Part shown: positions 53,820 to 64,000 of the stretch, one piece after another
Layout: every line of letters starts with the position of its first letter
How positions within the stretch are numbered: the first letter of the stretch is position 1
From: Trichostrongylus colubriformis
Taxonomy: Eukaryota > Nematoda > Chromadorea > Rhabditida > Trichostrongylidae
Length of the DNA stretch: 64,000 bases
Direction: 5' to 3'
Assembly (NCBI GenBank): GCA_963978905.1
Contig: OZ022256.1
Coordinates: 38,054,001-38,118,000, forward strand
The notes under the pieces: model-generated
Databases searched by the model: none
What the model was told of the DNA's origin: nothing
The model's input: the letters and a program-made list of their open reading frames with translations, nothing else
Position numbers and translations under genes: made by a program

Positions 53820-54041
53820 AAATGGAAAGCTGAAATCGATGGACTCGTCAGCGCATTCTGATTCAGCGAAAACGCCGTAAAGTGGACAGGCTGACGACGT
53901 CCTTAATGTGCAATTTCCAATTCCTTCCAGTTCTTCAATTAAGAGCGCACCGTATTCCAGAGAAAAGCACGAAACCTGGGCTTGATGTAAGAAAGTCAAG
54001 GCTCTAACCAGCATTGGGAACTGCAGCTGAACAATTCTCCT
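53820..54041 (-). CDS. possible isolated exon, unknown protein
   Basis: A strong TCTCATTTCAG acceptor is followed by 74 open codons to a CCATTT/GTAAAA donor. The peptide has four spaced cysteines (VSC, GNC, SAC, SEC) and a hydrophilic acidic end. No domain is recognised. A strong donor (TTACA/GTAAGA, 54130) just upstream does not match its phase. Confidence 0.25.
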
Positions 54042-55984
54042 CTGAAATGAGAGACGTTGCAGGGTTTGGCCCTTTCAGGTGACCCCCTTTCAGGGTTCGC
54101 AGTAATTTTCTCCGAGAGTTCTTACTGTAAGCAACGGTTAAAACTAAGATAAAACTCGACTTCTGTTAATCCCTTTGCGGTATGGACCACATACTCCATT
54201 TTCATTCAATGACAATTTCATGGCAATGGAAAGCTCCAGGACGCAGTGACTTCTGGAAAAAGGCAATTCACGAGTCGGTTCACTTGGCGTCTTACATTCG
54301 ATACACTCCGAAGATTGAAGGGTTCGGTTTGTTTGAGCGAGTTGTCTGGTGAAGCCATCCGGCCGTGACAATTCTAGGGATCCACGCTGCTATACCACGA
54401 CGAGAAAGAACTGAGAAAGCTGAGCACTTTTTTGAGAGCGATTTGACTAGTGGTTTTATGAACATTTCATTAGGACATCCTTAATAGAAACGTGGTGGTT
54501 GCTGAGGAAATCTGGTGCCGTTTATGTGTGCTCATGAGGACTCCAACCACACCAACTGCATGCTTTTCCAAAGACACATGAAACAACCAAAGAGCTAAAC
54601 CATATAATCTACCTATTGGAGGCTGGTGGATTAAGGAAACAGTTCCCCACGTTATTCCGACCTTGAGCTACATGTAAACCTTTTGTTTCTGCCACCTCCA
54701 GCCTTACAGGTGAATTCCTTATTCGAGTGTGGGTACCATTCCTCTTCCTTCATTGAAGGTACTGTTCCAGCTAAGGCACACGCGGCGGCATTTACCAAAC
54801 CACATTGGGAACTTGCAGCGATTTTCCTTTGATTCTACTTATATGGAGTAACGGCACGTGAAGAGAATGGTCAAATTCAAACACTGTTTCAAGTAGTTAA
54901 TTTGACGACGATGCAGTAGGTTACGTACTCACCAGCGATCATCTGGAATTAATGAAAAAAGTGAAACCCTTCAGAGAAAGTGAATACTACACTAGCTCTC
55001 AACCCAAGAATGGTTTCTGGCGATTAATATAACCTCTTTTAGAATGAGATTCACTGACTGGGATGACATGAAGAAATGTGGTAGTATCATTTTGATGGAT
55101 GTGACGGCAAATCCAAAAATGCACCGCTAGCATTGGAGGCATTCATTCAGCACAGATTGCTGGGGAGTTGTCCAATCATAGTTCGGATTAGGATTTTTGG
55201 TAAAAGTCCACAGACTCTTATTGACTAAGTTAATTTTACGGTAAAATGTTTCGAGTTCTTTCGGTTACGACAGAATAGTCTTCTGGAATTGGAATGGTCA
55301 ATATATTTATAGGCACCAGGAGGGGTGAGGAGAGCGTGAAAATCGCGAATGCATTTTCCGAAAAACAAACCTTCTACTCCAGGAAATGTGATGTGTAGCG
55401 CCACTCGCATTGAAAAACTTTGATGAGGCTCTCACCACGATCCCGCAACACTTCGTGTCGTTCTGCAATTCATCAGCAGGACGTGTTGCTGGCGAGGGCG
55501 GGACAACGTTCGTTTGTTAGTTTTTTCAAAAATTTGACGGGAATCTCGACGTGCAGCAGTTGATCTAGGTTACTGACAGTGAGATGAGGGGAGTAGATCG
55601 AATGTGAAGACTGTGGTTGACAGTCGTTCTGAGCTACAGCCCCTTGCACTTTTGTCCAAATGTTTCGGTCGTGGAGACTTTGATGAGCTAGCGATGAGCA
55701 TCAAGGAAAACTCCCTCATTCTTTTACATGATAGGCTCATATACCGAGCAGAAATATGGAATAGTCGAAGCAAATCAAGATGTAGCATCCCACAGAAAAT
55801 GATCATTAGGCATTTTGTGCATTATATAGGATCATTAGGTATTTTGTGCCTTATAGGAGGTGAAGATAGCGAAGCTCTTTTACTGCTCTGAATGATTTAG
55901 ATTTTTCGAATTCATACCGTTATTCTAATAAACTGCAGAAAACCACCATTCCTAATTTTACGGTTCCACTACCCCTGATGTCAC
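54042..55984. other. no confident gene
   Basis: Only short unsupported frames are present. Confidence 0.5.
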
Positions 55985-55987
55985 ATA

Positions 55988-56490
55988 CAGTAGCGCTCGA
56001 AAGTATTCGACCAAACACTTTTTTGTCATAACTTTTTTTTCTACTTGACCAAATTTGACAAAATTTTAATATGTGGTGCTTGAACCTATTGTCAACATTT
56101 CCTTCTACTTGAGTGCCATCTGACTCTTTTCATGATTTTTTACGAGTATTTACTACAAGACTAGCGAAAAAAAAGTAAAAGGCTTGGTCAAGAAAAACGG
56201 CTTTCTTTACAAAAACAAAACAGCAAGCTTCAGAGAACATCAATACTTTGTAGAAATATCACGACTTGAGATGACAGTGGCACAGCGGGACGGAAGAGGT
56301 ATGGCACTAGACAAAAAATTTCATATAACCACGTAACCTACACCATTGAGCGTAAAAAATAGCATATTAAGTATGCAGTGTCTCCAAGTACAACATACTA
56401 AAATGTCTCTTAGATCGGTCTAGTCGTAAGAAAGTTCAAGTGAAAACCTAAATGAACAACCATTTGGCCGAATACTTTTGAGCGCTACTG
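55988..56490 (+). mobile_element. TA-flanked MITE, copy 3
   Basis: 503 bp with the same inverted ends and internal sequence as 31401-33315 (without its nested element), flanked by TA at 55986-55987 and 56491-56492. Confidence 0.9.
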
Positions 56491-56492
56491 TA

Positions 56493-57555
56493 GGTCCATA
56501 CCAGGCATGACTTAAATGATGTCTCTAAATTGTAGCCGCTCCTTAATGACACCAGAAGGAGGTAGTTTTGGCCTACGGTAGAACTGACGTAGTGTGGACG
56601 AGTTCAAATGGCCGCCATTGCACAAACTCCCAATTTGACGCCGTGGCATGGTGCCAAGAAAAGATGTTTCTTTTATAAATTTTCTTTTACTTTTTACTTT
56701 GTTCTTTCTTATATTGTTTCTTGATGTACTTACATGAATGCTAATGTAGTTGGGAATGGCCACTTCACTGCGCTGGGAGTCAGGTGCTACAACTAATGTT
56801 GGACCGCGGCCCGTCTCCTACAGCGGGCAACTCGGAAAGTCAGTGCGATGGTGCGAATGAGGCGCGAATACACACCGCAGCGATGCACTTTTGAATTCGG
56901 GTTTTTTCACCGATTATCGCTTCTACCCTTCTGCGTTCGTTACAAAATGCTCATTTCTTTGTATTTTTCTCTTGTTTCGGACCCCTTCCGGTTCCTTTAA
57001 TGATGCACGGCATGCTTTCAAGTGATGAAGAATTAAAAGGGTGCAGCATACAGACCCTTTTTTTGTGAGTCGTAATTTTTTAGGTATTTGACGCAACGCA
57101 ATGCTAGTGCCAGCTAGGGGAGCTGTTTTAGTTGGGCATTGAGGCGACAACACGCTAACCACAGTGGTGTTCACTTTCGACTTTTTATGGTGCATTCCCC
57201 TCACTCTTATGGTTTTTACGGTGCATTCCCCTCAGTGGTACATGGGAAAAGTCAAGTCTCTGATTATCCGTCGAAGCCACAAGCCGTGACTATATGTATG
57301 TGTAGCGATTTTTTTTATTGATAAGTACTCCCACAAAATGAAGGGCGTTGTGTCATATATCATGATGTTTGTCGTTGCATGATATTTGTTGATGCCATGA
57401 TATATGCTATTTGTAGGCCTGTATAGTGTCATGACATCTGTATTGTTATCCTACCTCCACTATGTCGTTATGTTAGTAATGCATTGCTTTATTGCTTTGA
57501 AAGTGTCAATGGAACCTCGCAAATAATCGATCGATAATCGTCTGACTTTTGGTAG
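56493..57555. other. no gene seen
   Basis: AT-rich DNA with short repeats of CATGATAT- and GGTGCATTCCCCTCA-type. No gene is supported. Confidence 0.5.
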
Positions 57556-57559
57556 TTGC

Positions 57560-57680
57560 ATAGGGTTACCCGGAGCATGGGCGGGGCCACGAGCGTGGGG
57601 AAGGTCATCTATGGCCAATCACGCACTTCCGCACCCAATGGGTGGGGCGGGGAATATATAAGGGCGAGGAGACCATAGCG
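57560..57680 (+). promoter_or_regulatory. GC-box/CCAAT/TATA cluster, promoter-like
   Basis: GGGCGGGGCC (57579), a GGCCAATCACG CCAAT-type site (57614), GGGGCGGGG (57646) and AATATATAAGGG (57653) occur in promoter order within 100 bp. No host gene follows clearly; the 3' DNA leads into repeat sequence, so this may be the promoter of a repeat. Confidence 0.35.
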
Positions 57681-57840
57681 AGGCGCCTTTTGACACCCTT
57701 TTGGTCCGAGGCAACTGGTTGTCCACTCAAGTAGTTACGACTAGTCTTGGTGACCAGCTAAGCTCCAACCTTGAAAAGTGGCATCTCTACCCTCGGAGCA
57801 GAGCGGTAGCTTTTCTGTCGCACCACAAGGGTGCGGTGCG

Positions 57841-57940
57841 TACCCCAAGACAGCTCCCTCTCTTTTCCACCAGCGGAATCCATCCTCCAGTACCCCAAGA
57901 CAGCTTCCTCTCTTTTCCACCAGCGGAATCCATTCTCCAG
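57841..57940 (+). repeat. 50-bp tandem duplication
   Basis: Two adjacent units (57841-57890 and 57891-57940) differ at only two positions. Each begins TACCCCAAGACAGCT. Confidence 0.95.
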
Positions 57941-58009
57941 TCGATCCGAAGCCGTGTTCCCGCCGTGCGCCGAGGCTACAAAGGTTGCATGTCGCCGCCA
58001 CTCCAGTAT

Positions 58010-60745
58010 TACTATAAAGAAGGGTCCTTGTATATAATTCGCTTGATATGTCTGTCTGTCTGTGTGTTTGTCCGTGTGTCCATCTGACTGACACGAAACT
58101 CACATCTCGCGTCGCAGCAAAGCTGGGACACTGTTTTTCACAAGTGTTGTAGGGGAGGTTAAGGGGCCATAGCGGTGGTGGACCGAAAGTGATAGCAATT
58201 GATAAGGGCTGATAACAAGCCTCGGAATGCAAATGTCGCCAAATCCGTTTCGCCTTTCGCGTTGATCCAGAAGAGCTGACACTCATACATAAGGGTTGTG
58301 CGGGAAGGGACGGGCACCCTTATCAATTACATCGCTATGTCCTACTATACAAAAATTCACTTGGTATGTCTGTCTCTGTGTGTGTGTTTGTCCGTGTGTC
58401 CATCTGTCTGTCACGAAATTCATATCTCGCGTCGCAGCAAAGCTGGGACGCTGAATTTTACAGGTGATATAGAGTGTCTAGCCAACCCCAGCGTTGGTGG
58501 ACCGAAAGTGATAGCAATTGATAAGGGCTGATAAGGAGCCTAGGTAGACAAATGTCGCCAAATCCGTTTCCCCTTCGCGATGATCCAAAAGCGCTAACAC
58601 TCATAAGTGTTGTGCGGGATGGAAGGGGTACATTGGTGGGTGACCCTTGTAGAAAACGGTTGATAAGATTCGATGAGGAGTGTGAAAAGGCTGATAAGAG
58701 CCGTTAAGTAATGGGTTGGGTAAAATCCAGTACACCGCTGACTACTACTACACGACCGCTACAATAAATGAGTTTGTTGAACACTCAGGTGAATACCAGT
58801 GGGTCACACACAGACTGCGCGCGATTCATGGCGATATTGTGCAAAATGGGCTTGATCGGCGCGACCACAGTTGTGCATGGAGTTGAGTGGGAATTTCCTT
58901 TCCTCTGCTTTCAGCTGAGTATTTATTTGGATAAAAGCAGAGAAGATGGCGTTATGAAAAGCATTTCGGTGTTATTATATTTCAGTCGATTTGCAACGAA
59001 CCTGTTTTGCACATCATCGATAATAATCGCACGCACTGGTGTGCGCGAGCCAATTGGTTCAGGTCACCATTGGGAGTTTGGATAGTTTAGACATCGATAG
59101 TTTTGTATTCGACTGCATCGATTGGTAACAATTTGTCCACTTGCTGGGCATCTAATTCCGACACACTGATGGTAGATCCATATACCGATTATCGACGTTT
59201 ATCGTTTTCGTGAACATGTTTCACTATTTAAGATTTTACATAGTCTAGCGGTCGATACCCTGTGTTGCTGCCAGTACCGCATTAGAAAATGATTCCGAGT
59301 GAAACGCTTGCTATGCTTTCACAAATATAGCTGTATCATGATTATCAATGAATATCGCAGTATCAAGAGAAGTGCATCATTTTTTGAAACGCTAGGCAAT
59401 TCAGCGGTTCATACATCGGCCAGTGATATCAGAACCCAAACAAAATATGTTTACTCAATGGCAGTGACATCAGACGCTTTTGCTAAAGCAGTCGTATAGT
59501 AGTAGTAAGCGAATAGATTTCATCCCATCCGATTCCTAACGGTTCTTATCAGCCACCGTAAGCCGTTATCACTGAGGCCCCTGTACCCAACAGTACCATT
59601 GAGGTCCCTGTACCCCACAATACTTACAATACCTACAAATGTGAATATACCACAAATGCCAACGCTCTTGGATTAACGCGAAAGGCGAAACGAATATGAC
59701 GACATCCGCCTTAGTTTGGATCAGCCACCATAAATGTTCCCGTCCTACTCCGCAAATAACTGTGAGTTGAACGCTCCGCGACCAATGCGAAAAGCGAAAC
59801 GGATTCGACGACTCTGGCTTTTTACGCTCCTTATCAAATCTTATCAACTGCTATCAAGGTGGATCACCCACCATTAATGTTCCCGTCCCACCCCGAAAAA
59901 CACCTGTGAGTATGAACGCTCCGCGACCAATGCGAAAAGCGAAACGGATTCGACGACTCTGGCTTTTTACGCTCCTTATCAAATCTTATCAACTGCTATC
60001 AAGGTGGATCACCCACCATTAATGTTCCCGTCCCACCCCGAAAAACACCTGTGAGTATGAACGCTCCGGGACCAATGCGAAAAGCGGCACGGATTCGAGA
60101 ATCTAGCTTTCAACGCTCCTTATCAAATCTTATCAACCGCTATCGAGCTCACCTAGCATTAATGTCCTGTCCTACCCCGCAAAACACCTGTGAGTATGAA
60201 CGCTTCGGGACCAATGCGAAAAGCGAAACGGATTCGACGACTTCTGCCTTTTTACGCTCCTTATCGAGTATTATCAACTACTGTCAATGCGGGTCACCCA
60301 TCGTTGATGTCCACGTCCCACCCCGCACAACACCTATGAGTGTTAGCGCTCTTGGATCAACGCAAAGGCGAAACGAATTTGACGGTGATTGCCTTCTCAT
60401 GCTTCTTAGCAAATCTTATCAACCATTATCAATCTGGATCACCCATCATTAACGTCCCCGTCGCACCCGTACAACACCTATGAGTGTTAGCGCTCTTGGA
60501 TCAACGCGAAAGGCGAAACGGATTTGGCTACATTTGCCTTCCGAGGCTCCTTATCAGCCCTCATCAGTTGCTATCACTTTCGGTTCACCACCGCTAGGGC
60601 TCGCTAGACAGCCCCTATATCACTTGTGAAATTCAGCTTCCCAGATTTGCTGCGACGCAAGATATGAATTTCGTGACAAACAGACGGACACACACACATA
60701 CACGCACAGGCATACTAAGCAAATTATATAGAGTAAGATATTTTG
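58010..60745. repeat. satellite fold-back element, copy 2, with an extra head
   Basis: Head motifs (TATGTCTGTCTGTCTGTGTG, CGTCGCAGCAAAGCTGGGA) occur at about 58030 and 58340 in forward orientation and inverted at 60640-60735. A short forward array leads to a tail at 58700-58765. The core (58790-59300) matches the reverse of 26000-26360. An inverted tail is near 59480, and an inverted 145-bp array runs 59580-60590. Two units at about 59770-60060 are essentially identical. Confidence 0.7.
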
Positions 60746-62973
60746 ACTATGTTCTGATATCGGTTGTCGATGTATCGACCGCTGAATTGCCTAGCAATCA
60801 AATGATGGTGTGTGTCTTTTGATACTGCGTTCTACATTCCATGATCAGGATGCGATCTATATATTTGATAGTAAAGCGAGTGAATCATTTTCTCATGCGC
60901 TCCCAACTATAATACTGGGTACTGACTGCTAGGCTATGTGAAATCGCAGTAGTAGTGCATGCTTACGAAAATGATGAGCATCGACAACTGGCACACGTAT
61001 TTACCAGCAACTTGCAAGAATTAGATGCTCACTGAGTAAAAAAACTGGCTCCCAATCGAAGCAATCGAACACAAAACCATCGATCTCTGAACTATCCGAA
61101 TTCTCAACAGTGACCACTTCAACCAAAGTATCAAATGATTAATGGATAAACACATTTCATTCCTAATCCATTGACATTAATAGTCAACATCATTGTTACA
61201 ATGGTATCGAGCGCTAAAGCATCTGGCCCTCCGAAAAATGGGCTTCTCCGACATCCGCATAGTACTGTGCGATAGCTCGACTGGTGGTCTTATAATCAAT
61301 AAAACGCTCTCCCCAGCTTCAGAGGGCATTGCCTCTCCCTCCCCTACCTACTTGACAGCTTCCTTCCTTATCTATCTCCTCTGCTTCGCAAGTTTGAAGT
61401 GAGGTGTCGCCTGCGGCTCGGGCTCTGAACGATGCCACATGAGCTTGGAAGTTTTCGAAGGGAGGCGCCTTTGACAGAGAAGCTCGCCCAGGACATGACG
61501 CACCTTTGAAAAAGGGTGTTTGCAGCAAATGGGGATACATACGTGCATGGAACATATAAGTGACGTCCACTTTTGAGTGGTGCCTGAAGGGGTTAGTGGC
61601 TGGTCCTCATTCACGATGCATTTATGCAAACTCTCACTCTAGGGTTTTCGGTTCACAACACTTAAAAATGAAGTGAATAAAAAAATATACTTCAACATAT
61701 CTGGCTGAGATGAGAATTATCACTCTTCCTCTAATTTTTCTCAAAGTAGTCTTTTAGGTCTGTTTGCTTTCACAGGGCCCGAGCGATGCGTTTTCGTACA
61801 AAGAGAAGCACGATATTCGTTCCTGGGGTAGAGAGCTCTCGGGAATCCGAGGTTTCATCCAATTCGAAAATTCTAGCTGAGTGGTTCACCTTTGGCGCAC
61901 GGTTAACGAGGCAAGCGTACAGCTTGTGTGAAATCCGTTATTGCTCTTGTTTGTTCAGTGAAACGTTATAGCGAATGGCACCTGTGCTGCACATGATGTT
62001 CGTGAACCCATAGCCGCTCTATTCCACTTGAAATTGCGGCCAATATCTCGATCTGCCAGGAGTGCATCTCAAAGAAAAAGTTTACCTTCTGAAGAAGAAG
62101 TCCAATTAATAAAAATGTTGATAAATCAAGGTCCAAGTAAAATTGGTATAATTTATCTTTTCTGGGCGTGTAACACATGTATAGCAACCATCAGAAAGCA
62201 GCAACCTCGTAGTTTTCACTTTCGAGTGGCTCCACGAAATTACGTTGAAGAAAAGAACATTGGACGTGGGAGAATTTGGATTTCCCTCTACATAGTTTCA
62301 TGCATCGGAATTTCAACCTAAGAAACTACGTCACTTCCAAGTAAACTGATCGTCAGTAGTTCCCCCAAAAAAAAGTTATCACAAAAGCAATCTTTGCAAC
62401 TTTAGAATAACGAGAATACTGTTCATTGGATTTTCCAATCCATGATTTTGAACGGTTTACTTGAAAACCTGCCGTTCTGAAGTGTTTCGCGTGTGGAAAT
62501 ATCTATTAACGCAACATTCGAACTAGTTCCGTCTTCAGTACATGTACGTATTTCGAGAAAGTGAAGAAATGACATAAAGAGAAGAGTCCGTATATGAAAC
62601 TTTTTGGGGTGTAGTCGTATTTTTTTTTCAAAAAATTTTCTCGACACAACGCCTGCTCTAATGCGGATGGCGGGAGGGGGGTAATCACAAGTTAGAACAC
62701 AACATATATGTATTTGTTCTGAAATGTAGGTGGATCGGCTATGCTCGAGAAACACTGGCGTTGTAACGAGCTGTTAACTGCTTTGTGTGGCTTACACTTT
62801 TGATACCAGAGCAAAATAATGGGCATCAGCTGGCTGTTGGTGGAAAGCTTCAGGTGACACAGAGAATTCCAAAATGTTGGCAAGCCATTGTAGCAGCTGA
62901 GGCTGCACATATGTATGACACAATCAGGACTTTGGAGCTCCTTTTCAATGCACACATCAAGGCATGCTAACGT
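60746..62973. other. mostly repeat edge, no confident gene
   Basis: 60746-61020 is another diverged forward copy of the satellite element core (compare 25690-25990). The remainder has only unsupported frames, including one at 62785-62970 that precedes the next entry in the same register apart from a stop. Confidence 0.4.
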
Positions 62974-63525
62974 ATGTCACGTCAAGTAGACTGGGTGCCT
63001 TATCGCCCGCTTTCAAGAATGTATACGGCACTGCGTAAAGGTTGTGGCGTTGAACGTCCATCACTCGAAGGGTTATCGTCCCTGACAGTTCATGACCATC
63101 AGATCGGAGCGCAGTCGCGTTGCCATCGTATGATAGAAATAAGTGTTCCGAAAAAGCGAATCTTTGGTCGGTATAGTCGGTCTATTGAAAAGGTGCCCCA
63201 GGACCATCTCAGACTTTGCTGGATGGTATGTACGTCTTTGTTTGGCTATTCAATTTGTTTTGGAGGCGATATCCAGGAAACGATATCTAAGCAGTTCTGC
63301 TTCCTGTTTTCTAAAAACGTTCTGTCAGAGAGTTCTACTTCAGAGTTAGCTTCATCCGAAGGTTTTTCATTCCTCAAGGTGCACTTCGAAGCAAGTGCCC
63401 TGGAAATTGAGTTTAACCCGTCCGGCTACTGTTTATCAATCTGTGATAGCTTCATGATCTCGTCCAGCCTTAGGCGTTGTCAGAATAGCGGCATTTTGTT
63501 CATATTGATCCTAGGGCTACAGTAG
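62974..63525 (+). CDS. unrecognised 183-codon open frame
   Basis: This is the longest uninterrupted frame in the right 10 kb. It shows no known motif, signal peptide or domain. The reverse strand is also open over long parts, so the direction is uncertain. It could be part of an uncharacterised repeat. Confidence 0.2.
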   Translation: MSRQVDWVPYRPLSRMYTALRKGCGVERPSLEGLSSLTVHDHQIGAQSRCHRMIEISVPKKRIFGRYSRSIEKVPQDHLRLCWMVCTSLFGYSICFGGDIQETISKQFCFLFSKNVLSESSTSELASSEGFSFLKVHFEASALEIEFNPSGYCLSICDSFMISSSLRRCQNSGILFILILGLQ

Positions 63526-64000
63526 GTCCGTACATGTGGTATGTCCATGTTCCAACGAGAATATCTAGGATTCCATACCTGTTTTGCGCAGTGATGTTTC
63601 AGCTTTCACATCATCGCAACGGATTAGCGGATTGCGCCTGCACGAATCTGGTGCGATGACACAACAAAAACCTCTTTGTCCACCACACGTTTTGCAGAGG
63701 AGCGGTCGTCCAGCAAGGTTGCGTGAGAAATATAATCAACAATTCTTATGCGTGAAGCAGTCGTAAACACATTATTAACACTGATGTCATGAGACCAAAA
63801 AAACTTCTAGAGGTGATCAGCAGTTTGAAAGAGCGGCCTCATTGCACCTTTCAGAGTCCCTTTGTTAACGAAACTCATCAATTCATTACTTCTCCTTTCT
63901 GCACTGCTTCCAAAATTTGCTGAGACCGGCCCCTGTTTCTATGAGGTAAAAAAGAACATCGATTCTTCACGATGGCCATATCCCAAAATTCAGAAATTTG
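63526..64000. other. right edge, no gene seen
   Basis: No supported feature. Confidence 0.5.

Overview
The window looks like a gene-poor, transposon-rich piece of a nematode genome, probably a strongylid or hookworm-like parasite (inference). The evidence is a complete two-intron cuticle collagen gene, introns ending in TTTTCAG-type acceptors, BEL/Pao elements of the nematode Tas/Cer type, mariner and RTE-like elements, and a near-exact copy of the nematode spliced leader SL1 inside an LTR.

Host genes. Two are well supported. (1) A multi-exon gene on the minus strand encodes an extracellular EGF-repeat protein. Its small exons run from about 33.9 kb down to 1.4 kb (33888-33928, 33590-33749, 28166-28307, 12705-12812, 12026-12168, 11182-11495, 8628-8752, 5386-5473, 5186-5240, 1392-1551). 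Where adjacent exons were found, splice phases agree and the joins complete EGF cysteine patterns. The gene runs off the left edge. A further EGF exon at 46033-46252 may be its upstream part. (2) A cuticle collagen gene lies at 51989-52977 (minus), with TATA box and polyadenylation signal.

Mobile DNA. The introns are packed with elements. A small gag-only LTR element sits at 2947-5056. A 7.7-kb Tas-like BEL element sits at 15383-23077 with gag, integrase, a phlebovirus-type envelope gene and an extra zinc-finger ORF, but no protease or reverse transcriptase. Both have tRNA-Gly-type primer sites, identifiable target duplications, and lie antisense to the EGF gene. Also present are three copies of a TA-flanked MITE (one carrying a nested 1.4-kb element), a palindromic MITE split by a 3-kb RTE-like retrotransposon, a 1.25-kb mariner with both ends, a roughly 2.9-kb fold-back element with mariner remains in its loop, and two fold-back elements built around a 145-bp satellite (24.1-27.2 kb and 58.0-60.7 kb).

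Region by region: 0-14 kb, 3' part of the EGF gene with short repeats; 15-23 kb, BEL element; 24-27 kb, satellite fold-back; 28-34 kb, middle EGF exons around a nested MITE; 34-45 kb, fold-back and RTE-rich DNA; 46-49 kb, EGF exon, its decayed duplicate and a mariner; 52-53 kb, collagen; 54-64 kb, mostly repeats with no confident gene.
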